This document shows positions 7,804-16,031 of a DNA stretch of 24,159 nt, in pieces (the first letter of the stretch is position 1; each line of letters begins with the position of its first letter). The DNA comes from IDS-8 sp964607425 (GTDB taxonomy: Bacteria > Pseudomonadota > Gammaproteobacteria > Steroidobacterales > Woeseiaceae), in contig CAZSKQ010000047.1 in NCBI GenBank assembly GCA_964607425.1, positions 1-24,159 of the forward strand, written 5' to 3'. Under the pieces are notes generated by a model. It saw only the letters and a program-made list of their open reading frames with translations, searched no databases and was not told where the DNA came from. The position numbers and the translations under genes are program-made.

Positions 7804-8748
7804 GTGGCATCCCCCCGGCTGATCTTCGCCGGCACGCCCGAGTTCGCACGCGTAACGCTTCAGGCGCTGGTCGAGGCCGGCATCGAGCCGCTGACCGTGC
7901 TGACGCAGCCCGACCGGCCGGCGGGCCGCGGCCGCCGGACCGGGCCCGGCCCGGTGAAGCGCTATGCCGAGGCCCGCGGTATCCCGGTCCGGCAGCCGGC
8001 GACACTTATAAATAGCGCCCTGGTTGCGGAACTCGCCGCGCTGGAAGCGGATGCGCTGGTGGTCGTCGCCTACGGGCTGATCCTGCCGGCCAGGCTGCTT
8101 GCCGTGCCGCGCGTCGGCGGCATCAACGTGCACGCCTCCCTCCTGCCGCGCTGGCGCGGCGCCGCGCCGATCCAGGCGGCAATCCTCGCGGGCGATTCCG
8201 AAACCGGCGTCAGCCTCATGCGCATGGAGCAAGGCCTGGACACCGGCCCGGTGTACGCGCGTGAAGCCATCCCCATCGGCGACGCCGAGACCGCGGGGGA
8301 GCTGCACGACCGGCTGGCACGGCTGGGCGCGCGCCTCCTGCTCGCGCACCTGCCGGACATCCTCGCCGGGCGCCTCGTACCCGAGCCGCAGCGGGAAGCA
8401 GATGTCACGGTGGCCCCGAAGCTCGAGAAGAAGGATGCCCTGCTGGACTGGCACGCGCCAGCCGCCAGGCTCGACCGCCAGGTCCGCGCGTTCAACCCCG
8501 TGCCGGGTGCACGGTTCCGCCTGGGATCGGAGATGGTGAAGTGCTGGTCCGCACGGCCGCTCGCCGGCGCGAGCGGCCAGCCGGGCACGGTGCTCGCCGT
8601 GCCGGCAGGCCCGCACGATGGCATCGACGTGGCCTGCGGCGAGGGTGCGCTGCGCCTCCTGGAGTTGCAGCGGCCGGGGCGCGGCCGGGTCACCGCCTTC
8701 GAATTCGCGAGCCAGGTGCGCCTCGCCGGCCAGCGGCTCGGAACATGA
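7804..8748 (+). CDS. fmt: Methionyl-tRNA formyltransferase
   Basis: Transfers a formyl group from 10-formyltetrahydrofolate to initiator Met-tRNA, the counterpart of the deformylase encoded just upstream. The 314-residue length matches E. coli Fmt (315). The N-terminal Rossmann catalytic domain has NVHASLLPRWRGAAPIQAAI (Asn108, His110) and GLDTGP with Asp146, equivalent to the Asn-His-Asp catalytic triad; a C-terminal OB-fold-like domain follows. The start is GTG at 7804, giving a natural beginning (VASPRLIFAGTPEFA). It is clearly in an operon with def (11 bases) and rsmB (30 bases). Confidence 0.97.
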   Translation: MASPRLIFAGTPEFARVTLQALVEAGIEPLTVLTQPDRPAGRGRRTGPGPVKRYAEARGIPVRQPATLINSALVAELAALEADALVVVAYGLILPARLLAVPRVGGINVHASLLPRWRGAAPIQAAILAGDSETGVSLMRMEQGLDTGPVYAREAIPIGDAETAGELHDRLARLGARLLLAHLPDILAGRLVPEPQREADVTVAPKLEKKDALLDWHAPAARLDRQVRAFNPVPGARFRLGSEMVKCWSARPLAGASGQPGTVLAVPAGPHDGIDVACGEGALRLLELQRPGRGRVTAFEFASQVRLAGQRLGT

Positions 8749-8778
8749 CACGCGCGTGCATTCCGTGAGCGTTTCCGC

Positions 8779-10095
8779 GTGAGCGGTGCGCGCGTGCGCG
8801 CCCGGGCCGCGGCCGCGGTGGATGCGGTCGTCACCCACGGGCGCTCGCTGGACGCGGCGCTCCTGCAGGCGGACCGGCAGCTCCCCGCACCCGAGCGGCC
8901 GCTGTTGCACGAGCTGGCATTCGGCGCGCTGCGCCACCATTGGCGCCTGCGCTGGTGGCTTGCCACGCTCCTCGACAAGCCGCTGAAAGCCAGGGATAGC
9001 GTCATCGGCGCGCTGGCCGCGGTCGGCCTGTACCAGCTCGCCTACAGCCGCGTGCCCGATCACGCCGCGGTGACGCTCACGGTGGAGGCGGCGAGGCTGC
9101 TGCGCCGACCGCAGCACGCCGGGCTGGTCAACGCCGTCTTGCGCAACTTCCGGCGCAAGGGCCTGGTCGAGCTGGAGCCGGAGGACGACGAGGCTCGCTA
9201 CAATCACCCCGCCTGGCTCATCGAGCGGCTGCGGCACGACTGGCCGCAGCACTGGCAGCGCATTCTCGCAGCCAACGACGCGCGCGCGCCGCTGTGGCTG
9301 CGGGTCAACCGCAGGCGAAGCTCACTGGATGCCTGCCTCGCGGAGCTCGCCGCCGCCGGCATCGCCGCCGCCGCGCAGCCGGGCTTCGAGCAGGCGATCC
9401 GGCTCTTTGAGCCGCGGCCGGCGGCCTGCCTGCCGGGCTTTACCGAGGGCCGGCTGTCCGTGCAGGACGCCGCCGCCCAGGTGCCGGCGCCCTGGCTCCT
9501 GGCGGACGGCGGCAGCCGCGTGCTCGACGCCTGCGCCGCGCCGGGCGGAAAAACCGCGCACCTGGCCGAACTTTCCGGGCCCGGGATGGTTCTCATCGCG
9601 GTGGACAAGGATCGTGAGCGGCTGGCGGTCGTCGCGTCCAACCTGGAGCGGCTGGGGCTCGCCGCAGAACTCGAATGCGCCGACGCCGCTCACCCGGAGA
9701 GCTGGTGGGACGGGGAGCCGTTCGATCGCATCCTGCTGGATGCCCCCTGCTCTGCCACCGGCGTGATCCGGCGGCACCCGGACATCAAGCTGTTGCGCCG
9801 AGACAGCGACATCGCTGCCCTGGCGCGCGAGCAGGCGGCACTGCTCGCCGGACTGTGGCCGCTACTGGCGCCGGGCGGGCGGCTCCTGTACGTCACCTGC
9901 TCGGTCCTGTCCCGGGAGAACGAGGCGGTCGTGGGCGAGTTCCTCGCGCAGACACCGTCGGCTCACGAGGAACAACTGTTGCCAAATTACAACATCCGCG
10001 CTGTAATGTGCCCGAGGACCTTCGGGTTCCAGGTTCTGCCCGGTGAATCGGGCCTGGACGGCTTCTATTACGCTTGCCTGACGAAATCCAGATGA
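8779..10095 (+). CDS. rsmB: 16S rRNA (cytosine-967-C5)-methyltransferase
   Basis: SAM-dependent enzyme that methylates C967 of 16S rRNA. The 438 residues include an N-terminal NusB-like RNA-binding domain (about 1-140) and a C-terminal Rossmann methyltransferase domain with DACAAPGGKT from Asp250. The two family cysteines are Cys324 in DAPCSATG and catalytic Cys374 in VTCSVLSRENE, almost exactly at the E. coli positions (325 and 375). The start is GTG at 8779; an earlier GTG at 8765 is out of frame and runs into a stop. It follows fmt by 30 bases, and its TGA overlaps the ATG of the next gene (ATGA). Confidence 0.97.
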   Translation: MSGARVRARAAAAVDAVVTHGRSLDAALLQADRQLPAPERPLLHELAFGALRHHWRLRWWLATLLDKPLKARDSVIGALAAVGLYQLAYSRVPDHAAVTLTVEAARLLRRPQHAGLVNAVLRNFRRKGLVELEPEDDEARYNHPAWLIERLRHDWPQHWQRILAANDARAPLWLRVNRRRSSLDACLAELAAAGIAAAAQPGFEQAIRLFEPRPAACLPGFTEGRLSVQDAAAQVPAPWLLADGGSRVLDACAAPGGKTAHLAELSGPGMVLIAVDKDRERLAVVASNLERLGLAAELECADAAHPESWWDGEPFDRILLDAPCSATGVIRRHPDIKLLRRDSDIAALAREQAALLAGLWPLLAPGGRLLYVTCSVLSRENEAVVGEFLAQTPSAHEEQLLPNYNIRAVMCPRTFGFQVLPGESGLDGFYYACLTKSR

Positions 10096-10688
10096 CGCGA
10101 GGATGGTTATATACATTCGGGAGCTGGGCCGCGGTGGCGCTCGTCGCCGCTTCCGGCATGGCGCCCGCGAGCGCCCAGGACGTTGCCCTCAACCGCCAGG
10201 GTTATTTCGACGTCAGGTCCGCATCGACATCGGTACGCGAAGGCGTGATCTACCTCGACGCGCGCCTGCAGCTCGTGCTCTCCGACCAGGCGCTTGCAGC
10301 TTTGGATAACGGTGTGCCGCTCACCATCGAGCTCATCCTGGAAGTGGTGCGTGAGCGCCGCTTCCTGCCGGATCCCATGGATGCCGAGCTCGCGCTGCGT
10401 TACGAGCTCGAGTACCGGCCTTTGAGCCAGCGCTACATCGTCAGCAACCTGAACAGCGGCGAGCAGGATTCGTTTGCGACGCTTTATTCGGCATTGAACA
10501 ACCTCGGGCGTATCCAGGAGCTGCCGGTCCTCGACCTCGCGATTCTCGAACCGGGCGAGAATTACCGGTTCCGCCTGCAGGCGCTGCTCAGCACCCAGCA
10601 ATACCCGGCGCCGCTGAGGTTGTTGTTCTTCTGGCGGGACGAATGGCAGCTCAAGAGTGAGTGGTACGAATGGTCCCTCGAACGCTGA
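10092..10688 (+). CDS. Secreted DUF4390 protein
   Basis: A 198-residue protein with a Sec signal peptide (hydrophobic core about 10-24, probable cleavage after APASA near residue 28) and one DUF4390 domain, predicted mostly beta, ending in LLFFWRDEWQLKSEWYEW. The ATG at 10092 overlaps the rsmB stop by four bases, and this start gives a clean signal peptide; an upstream TTG (10074) is less likely. The family typically sits between rsmB and an ntrY-like kinase gene, exactly as here. Its function is unknown. The export signal and the neighbouring membrane kinase suggest a periplasmic role linked to sensing, but that is inference. Confidence 0.88.
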   Translation: MTRGWLYTFGSWAAVALVAASGMAPASAQDVALNRQGYFDVRSASTSVREGVIYLDARLQLVLSDQALAALDNGVPLTIELILEVVRERRFLPDPMDAELALRYELEYRPLSQRYIVSNLNSGEQDSFATLYSALNNLGRIQELPVLDLAILEPGENYRFRLQALLSTQQYPAPLRLLFFWRDEWQLKSEWYEWSLER

Positions 10689-12910
10689 GAAAAGTAGCCT
10701 ATGGAATGGTCGGTGCAATCGGCATCGGCCTGGCACTGACCGCGTTTTACCTGCTCAGTCGTACCGCCCAGGACGCACGCGACTTCGACGAGGTGCAGAA
10801 CCTCATCCTGTTGATCAACGTCGTCGGCGTTGCGGCGCTGCTCGCGCTTATCGTCGGCAACCTCGCGCGGCTGCTCAACGACTACCGCGCGCATGTACCG
10901 GGCACGAAGCTCAAGGCACGCATGGTCGCGATGTTCGTGGGGCTCGCGGTCCTCCCGCTGCTGGTCGTCTACTACTTCTCGATGCAGTTCATCACCCGCG
11001 GCATCGATTCGTGGTTCAACGTCGAAGTGGAGCGAGGCCTCGATAACGCGCTGGCCCTGAGCCAGGCGTCGCTCGACGTCCGCAAGAGCGACTACCTCGA
11101 TACCACGGCGCGGATCGCCGACGGCCTTAGCGGCATCACCGGCCGCGACCTGGTGTACGAGCTGGGCGTGTTGCGGCTGGAATACGGGGTGAGCGAGATC
11201 ACGGTCTTCGGTCCCAACGGCCGCATCATCGCCACGAGCTCCGACGATCTGGCCGGCAACATGCCGGGGCCGCCGGCCGATGAAATGCTGTTGCAGGTCC
11301 GGCAGGGTCTCCCGTACGTCACCCTCGAAGCGCTGGAAAGCGGCCGCTACGAGGTGCGGACGGCGATCGCGTTCGGCAGCGCCACGGATCCGAACGGCCA
11401 GAGCGTCGTGCGCGCGGTATTCCCGGTCTCCGAGCGTATGAGCCGGATGGCTTCCGCGGTGGAATCCTCCTACAGCGATTACAAGCGCGCCGTCTACCTG
11501 CGCGAGCCGCTGAAACGCACTATCTCCATCACCCTCACGATAGTGCTGATGATCTCGCTGCTCGCGTCCGTGTACGGCGCGTTCTTCTTCTCGCGGCGGC
11601 TGGTCGCGCCCATCCAGAACCTGGTCGCCGGTACGCGGGCGGTGGCCAAGGGCGATTTCGACACCCGCCTGCCGACGCCCTCGCGCGACGAAATCGGGTT
11701 CCTGATCAACTCGTTCAACGACATGACGCAGCGCCTCTCGGCAGCGCGCCGGCAGGCATCGTTCAGCCAAGCGCAGGTGGAAGCGGAACGCGCGAACCTG
11801 GAAGTCATCCTCGCACGGCTGTCCACCGGGGTCGTATCGCTCGAGTCCGACCTGCGCATTCGCACGGCCAACCAGGCCGCCGGCGCCATCCTGAACGTCG
11901 ATCTCGAGAACCGCGTGGGCGAGTACCTGCCCGAGGTGGCCAAAGGTGAGCCGCTGCTCGAGCAGTTCGTCGATGTCGCGTGCGTGCACCTGAATGCCGC
12001 CGACACGGAATGGCGCGAGCAGATCATCCTGCGCGGCGAGGTCGGGCGACGGGTCTTGACCTGTGCCTGCACCGCGTTGCCGGGCGACGACGATCATGCG
12101 CCGGGGTTCGTGGTGGTGTTCGACGACATCACGGCCCTGCTGCAGGCGCAGCGCGACGCCGCGTGGGGTGAAGTCGCCAGGCGGCTGGCGCACGAGATCA
12201 AGAACCCGCTGACGCCGATCCAGCTGTCCGCCGAGAGGCTGCGGCGCAAATACCTGCACACGATGTCGAGCGACGAGGCGCAGATTCTCGACCGCGCAAC
12301 GCACACGATCGTGCAGCAGGTGGAAGCCATGAAAGAGATGGTCAACGCGTTCAGCGACTATGCGCGCGCACCCGACATCCACATCAGCCCGTTCAATATC
12401 GACAAGCTGGCGCACGAGGTGGTGGACCTCTACCGCGTGCAGGAAAGCGGCATCGACGTTCAGGTGCACACGACCTCCGACCTGCCGACGGTCGCGGCGG
12501 ACGTCGGCCGCATTCGCCAGATACTGCATAACCTGATCCGCAACTCGATCGAAGCGCTCGAAACCGCGGGGGTGGCAAAGACCGGCCACGTGGACGTGTC
12601 GGTTTCCGCGACGCAGCTCGCCGGCATAGACGTCGTCGAGATCGAGGTGGCGGACAACGGTCCCGGATTCCAGGCCGGTTCCATCAGCCAGATATTCGAT
12701 CCCTACGTGACGACCAAACCGCGGGGTACCGGATTGGGGCTGGCCATTGTCAAGAAACTGGTTGAAGAACACGCAGGCACGATCGAGGCCGAAAATCGCG
12801 AGGAGGGCGGCGCTGTGATACGCATCCAGCTGCCCGTCAATGAAGCGGCGCGGGAAGCGATGAGCTTGATGTTGCCTCGACGCACCGAGAGACGGAGGGA
12901 AAGAGCATGA
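10670..12910 (+). CDS. ntrY: NtrY-type membrane sensor histidine kinase
   Basis: Partner kinase of the NtrX-type regulator downstream. The 746-residue protein has three N-terminal membrane segments (about 12-32, 43-63, 86-104), a periplasmic sensing region (about 105-280), a fourth membrane segment (about 285-307), HAMP, a PAS-like domain, then HisKA with LAHEIKNPLTPIQLSAERLR (phospho-acceptor His508) and an HATPase domain with NLIRNSIEAL, DNGPGF and GTGLGLAI. The H-box and architecture match NtrY rather than NtrB. The ATG at 10670 overlaps the DUF4390 gene by 19 bases; a GTG at 10661 or an ATG at 10706 are alternatives. The signal sensed is unknown: NtrY has been tied to nitrogen, redox and envelope signals in different groups. 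Confidence 0.93.
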   Translation: MVPRTLRKVAYGMVGAIGIGLALTAFYLLSRTAQDARDFDEVQNLILLINVVGVAALLALIVGNLARLLNDYRAHVPGTKLKARMVAMFVGLAVLPLLVVYYFSMQFITRGIDSWFNVEVERGLDNALALSQASLDVRKSDYLDTTARIADGLSGITGRDLVYELGVLRLEYGVSEITVFGPNGRIIATSSDDLAGNMPGPPADEMLLQVRQGLPYVTLEALESGRYEVRTAIAFGSATDPNGQSVVRAVFPVSERMSRMASAVESSYSDYKRAVYLREPLKRTISITLTIVLMISLLASVYGAFFFSRRLVAPIQNLVAGTRAVAKGDFDTRLPTPSRDEIGFLINSFNDMTQRLSAARRQASFSQAQVEAERANLEVILARLSTGVVSLESDLRIRTANQAAGAILNVDLENRVGEYLPEVAKGEPLLEQFVDVACVHLNAADTEWREQIILRGEVGRRVLTCACTALPGDDDHAPGFVVVFDDITALLQAQRDAAWGEVARRLAHEIKNPLTPIQLSAERLRRKYLHTMSSDEAQILDRATHTIVQQVEAMKEMVNAFSDYARAPDIHISPFNIDKLAHEVVDLYRVQESGIDVQVHTTSDLPTVAADVGRIRQILHNLIRNSIEALETAGVAKTGHVDVSVSATQLAGIDVVEIEVADNGPGFQAGSISQIFDPYVTTKPRGTGLGLAIVKKLVEEHAGTIEAENREEGGAVIRIQLPVNEAAREAMSLMLPRRTERRRERA

Positions 12911-14277
12911 GTACGGCACATGTCCTGGTAGTCGACGACGAGGAGGACATCCGGGCGCTGATCCAGGAAATACTGACGGATGAGAACTACCGTGTCACCG
13001 TCGCCGGTAATGCCGCGGAAGCGCGTAACGTGCGCGAGCACAACAAGGTCGACCTGATCCTGCTGGACATCTGGATGCCGGATACCGACGGCATCACGCT
13101 GCTGCGGGAATGGTCCGAACACGGCGGCCTCGATGCGCCGGTGGTGATCATGTCCGGTCACGGCACGGTCGATACCGCCGTGGAAGCCACCCGCCTCGGT
13201 GCCTTCGATTTCGTCGAGAAGCCGCTGTCCATCGCGAAGCTGCTGCGCACCGTGGAACGAGCGCTGGAAAGTGCGCGGACACAGGTCGGCCCCACGCGTG
13301 AGCTGCTGCCGTCGCTGCTCGCGCCGGTCGGGCGCAGCCGCCTGATGCAGAACCTGCGCGACAAGGTGCAGCAGTTCGCGGGCCATAACTCACCGGTGCT
13401 CCTGATAGGCGAGCCGGGCACGGGGCGCGGCGCTTTCGCGCGTTATATTCACGTGCTCAGCAATCGCGCGAACGGCGAGCTCGAAGTGCTGCTCGCCGCG
13501 TCTTTGACGGAAAGCAACACCGAGGAACAGCTCTTCGGCAGCGAAAGGGACGGCGTGATCCGACCCGGCGTGTTCGAGCGGGCCGCGAACGGCACGCTCA
13601 TTATCGAAGAGCTGACCGATCTCGACGAACTGGCGCAGAAGCTGATCCTGAGCGCGCTGGAGCAGGGGCGTTTCCGGCGCGTCGGCGGCCACAGCCCGGT
13701 CGAAATGCAGGCGCGTATCCTCGCGACGGTCAACCAGGATTACGAGAGTGCAATAGACAGCGGACGCTTGAGGCGGGAGCTTATCGCCAGCCTGAACATC
13801 CTGAGCCTGCGCGTGCCCCCACTGCGTGAGTACGCCGAGGACGTTCCCGAACTGTTGAGCTACTACGTGGACAAGCTCGTGGATTCGGAAGGACTGGCGT
13901 TCAGGCGCTTCAGCGTCGCGGCACAGAATCGCCTGCGCAACTACCCGTGGCCGGACAACGTGCGCGAGCTGAAAAACCTCGTGCGCCGGCTCCTGCTCAC
14001 GGGCGCGCGCGAGGAAATCACGCTGGAGGAGGTCGAGCGGGAGCTTGCCGTCGGCTCGCAGGCGGACGAACCGCTGGTGAAGCAGGACCTGCTGTCGTTG
14101 CCGCTGCGCGAAGCGCGCGAGCAGTTCGAGCGCGCCTACCTGCAGCAGCAGCTCATGCTATGCGACGGCAAGGTAGGGCGCCTCGCCAAACGCGTGGGCA
14201 TGGAGCGCACGCACCTCTACCGTAAACTGCGATCCCTGGGAGTCGACTTCCGCGCGGTCTCCGGCAGCGACGACTGA
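12907..14277 (+). CDS. ntrX: NtrX-type response regulator with degenerate AAA+ domain
   Basis: The 456-residue regulator has a receiver domain (acceptor Asp54 in LILLDIWMPD, Lys105), a central AAA+ domain (about 140-370) and a Fis-type helix-turn-helix (RLAKRVGMERTHLYRKLRSL). Its ATG overlaps the ntrY stop as ATGA, so the pair is coupled. The AAA+ domain is unusual. Walker A reads GEPGTGRG, with Arg174 in place of the nucleotide-binding lysine. The GAFTGA sigma-54 contact loop is replaced by GSERDGVIRPGV (about 211-222). Walker B is LIIEEL. It therefore probably cannot drive sigma-54 promoters and may instead act as a DNA-binding regulator at sigma-70 promoters. The domain order is certain; the mode of action is inference. 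Confidence 0.92.
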   Translation: MSTAHVLVVDDEEDIRALIQEILTDENYRVTVAGNAAEARNVREHNKVDLILLDIWMPDTDGITLLREWSEHGGLDAPVVIMSGHGTVDTAVEATRLGAFDFVEKPLSIAKLLRTVERALESARTQVGPTRELLPSLLAPVGRSRLMQNLRDKVQQFAGHNSPVLLIGEPGTGRGAFARYIHVLSNRANGELEVLLAASLTESNTEEQLFGSERDGVIRPGVFERAANGTLIIEELTDLDELAQKLILSALEQGRFRRVGGHSPVEMQARILATVNQDYESAIDSGRLRRELIASLNILSLRVPPLREYAEDVPELLSYYVDKLVDSEGLAFRRFSVAAQNRLRNYPWPDNVRELKNLVRRLLLTGAREEITLEEVERELAVGSQADEPLVKQDLLSLPLREAREQFERAYLQQQLMLCDGKVGRLAKRVGMERTHLYRKLRSLGVDFRAVSGSDD

Positions 14278-14304
14278 CCGGTGGTCTTCGACGCGACGCG
14301 GGAA

Positions 14305-14375
14305 TGCAGGAGCGCGCATCGCGCGCGATGTCAAAGCGCATAAACGTGGCATCGCGCGCAATGTGCGCTCCTGCA
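14305..14375. repeat. REP-like inverted pair 1
   Basis: Two head-out copies of a short palindrome, TGCAGGAGCGCGCATCGCGC (from 14305, running to 14332) and its near-exact reverse complement (14348-14375), are separated by 15 bases. Each has a GCAGGAGC head followed by a GCGCGC stem, and the pair can fold into one long hairpin. It begins 28 bp past the ntrX stop and may serve as a terminator or mRNA 3' protector for the operon. No coding function. Confidence 0.75.
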
Positions 14376-14438
14376 TCCCAACGCCGCCGCCCCGAATTCC
14401 GCGTCGCTACAGAACCACGCTGCCACGACGGCGGGAAG

Positions 14439-14543
14439 CGGAGGGGTGACCGGGGAGGCCTTTGGCGGAAATAAAGCGGACCGCCGGGACCGAAGGTCCC
14501 GAAGGGAGCCATTCCGCCAAAGGCCTCCCCGGTCGCCCCTCCG
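14439..14543. repeat. Long palindrome with 32-bp arms
   Basis: The arms 14439-14470 and 14512-14543 are reverse complements over 32 bp with a single T/C difference. The 41-base centre holds its own hairpin, GGGACC-GAA-GGTCCC (14486-14500). A degenerate third arm copy (ATTCCGCTAAAGACCTCTAC onward, 14576-14608) follows, flanked by the direct repeats GGGATCGGCGCCACC (14561) and GGGATCGGTGCCAACC (14610). The sequence is unrelated to the GTAGGAGC family. There is no ORF of recognisable function. It may be a non-autonomous mobile palindrome or a bidirectional terminator between convergent genes. Confidence 0.75.
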
Positions 14544-14658
14544 CCCTGCCACCTACTCGGGGGATCGGCGCCACCATTCCGCTAAAGACCTCTACTGCCA
14601 CCCCTCCCCGGGATCGGTGCCAACCTGCCGCGATGAGACTCTTACCGGCCGCCCGGTC

Positions 14659-14759
14659 GTAGGAGCGCGCATTGCGCGCGATGCCTCCCGTGGCAAGGCA
14701 TCGACCGGCTGGTGACAATCGGGCGCGGCGTCGGTCGCGCGCGCGGCGCGCTCCTACAG
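14659..14759. repeat. REP-like inverted pair 2
   Basis: A forward unit GTAGGAGCGCGCATTGCGCG (from 14659 to about 14684) faces an inverted unit at 14732-14759, whose complement reads CTGTAGGAGCGCGCCGCGCG. Both have the GTAG head and a GC-rich stem typical of REP sequences moved by REP-associated tyrosine transposases. The unit lies about 35 bp from the stop of the CapA-like gene on the opposite strand, so it may end that transcript. Confidence 0.75.
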
Positions 14760-14794
14760 GGCAAAGCCTCCGGCAAGGCTCGCCCCAGCCTCCA

Positions 14795-16000
14795 CTAAGG
14801 CTCGTTCCCGTCGCCCGCAACAGCAGGCTCCGACGGGGCGGCGGTCTCCGTGCGGTGCTCCACGAACGTGCTGCGCTCCGCCGGTAGCAGCCGGCCGTCC
14901 GTTTCGAAGCTGATTCCCGGGGTTACGAAATCGTCGGTGCTGAGCTGCCGGATCAGGCGTAGCGCCTGCTGCTCCGGATCGAGGCTCGGGCCCGCCGGCC
15001 GGACCTGCCTGGTGGAATGGATCCGGCCTTCGACAAAGCGGCCATCCTGGTCCAGTGTCGCCACGAGCACCGGGGCGATGCCGTTCAGGCCGTCTACGCT
15101 GATACCGTAATAGGTCGCGAAGTTGCCGAGGCTGTAGGCGATCAGGCGCTCGCGATAACGTTCCATCCCGCGCACGACATGGGGGCCGTGACCCAGCACC
15201 AGGTCCGCGCCCGCATCGACCATGCTCCTCGCGAAGCGCACGACGTCACCGCGCGGTTCCCCGAAGTACCATTCTTCCGCGAACGGGATGCGGGTCACGC
15301 CGGCGCCCTCGGCGCCGCCATGGAACGACACGATGACGATGTCATGGATAGCCGCATGTGCGGCAACGGTATCGGCGGCCAACGCGTATGCGTGCATCAG
15401 GTTCGATTCCCGCGTCACCGAAAATGCCAGCAGCGCGACCTTGAGCCCCGCGGCCTCGAAGCTCGCGAAGTCGCCCTCCCGCCCCGAATGCAGGATACCG
15501 GCGTCGGCCAGCGTCCGCATCGTCGCGCTGCGGCCCGCCTCGCCGAAGTCGCGGGCATGGTTGTTCGCGAGGCTCAGCACGTCGAAGCCGGCATTGACGT
15601 AGTGCTCGACATACCGCGCGGGTGAACGGAACAGGAAGCAGGCGCTCGGATTGCTGCAGGTCTTGCGCGGTGTGCCGCCGTCGACCAGCACGCCTTCGAG
15701 ATTGCCGAAAGCGATATCCGCGGCGTTGAGCAGCGGCGCGACTTCGGCCAGGAACGACACGCCGTCGTCGTCCGGCAGGTGGTTCTCGGGGTAATCGGTG
15801 CCGAGCATCATGTCGCCGACAGCGGCGACGGTGATGGTCCGTGTCAGTGCGGCGCGGGGCTGCCCGGGCGCGGATGGCGGGGGCCGCTCGGAGGGCTGCG
15901 CGGACGGTTCGGCCGCTTCGCCGCCAGCCGCCGGCTGCGGCGGGGCCGAAGCGCATGCGGCGAGAATCAGCAGCACCAAAACCCCCGCGGCCTGTTTCAC
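14795..16000 (-). CDS. CapA-family lipoprotein (PGA_cap metallophosphatase fold)
   Basis: A 401-residue predicted lipoprotein: signal peptide with lipobox LAAC (Cys16), a Pro/Ala/Ser-rich linker to about residue 52, then a CapA/PGA_cap domain. Visible motifs are VGDMMLG (61-67), FGNLEGVL, LANNHARDFG, SFHGGAEG and LVLGHGPHVVRGMERYRERL followed by AYSLGNF, which make up the metallophosphoesterase-like site of the family. CapA proteins take part in poly-gamma-glutamate capsule formation in Bacillus. No capB, capC or capE partner is in the window, so capsule synthesis should not be assumed. It is the last gene of argS-SPOR-capA, 31 bases after the SPOR gene. An envelope hydrolase role is plausible but unproven. 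Confidence 0.85.
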   Translation of the reverse strand: MKQAAGVLVLLILAACASAPPQPAAGGEAAEPSAQPSERPPPSAPGQPRAALTRTITVAAVGDMMLGTDYPENHLPDDDGVSFLAEVAPLLNAADIAFGNLEGVLVDGGTPRKTCSNPSACFLFRSPARYVEHYVNAGFDVLSLANNHARDFGEAGRSATMRTLADAGILHSGREGDFASFEAAGLKVALLAFSVTRESNLMHAYALAADTVAAHAAIHDIVIVSFHGGAEGAGVTRIPFAEEWYFGEPRGDVVRFARSMVDAGADLVLGHGPHVVRGMERYRERLIAYSLGNFATYYGISVDGLNGIAPVLVATLDQDGRFVEGRIHSTRQVRPAGPSLDPEQQALRLIRQLSTDDFVTPGISFETDGRLLPAERSTFVEHRTETAAPSEPAVAGDGNEP

Positions 16001-16031
16001 GGGCGCCCCCCGGAAATCGCACCCCCTCGCA

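Noticed and set aside
10562..12919. 785-codon minus-strand frame opposite ntrY
   Set aside because: Fully antisense to ntrY, which has complete kinase motifs; no domain in the minus-strand reading.
13411..13500. Frameshift in ntrX explaining the odd AAA+ motifs
   Set aside because: The frame is open across the whole gene, and flanking AAA+ and Fis-type regions are aligned normally, so the changes are substitutions rather than a frameshift.
14446..14715. Possible 89-residue protein in the convergent gap
   Set aside because: It is a translation of the palindromes themselves (RQRPPRSPLRP-type peptide) with no ribosome-binding site.
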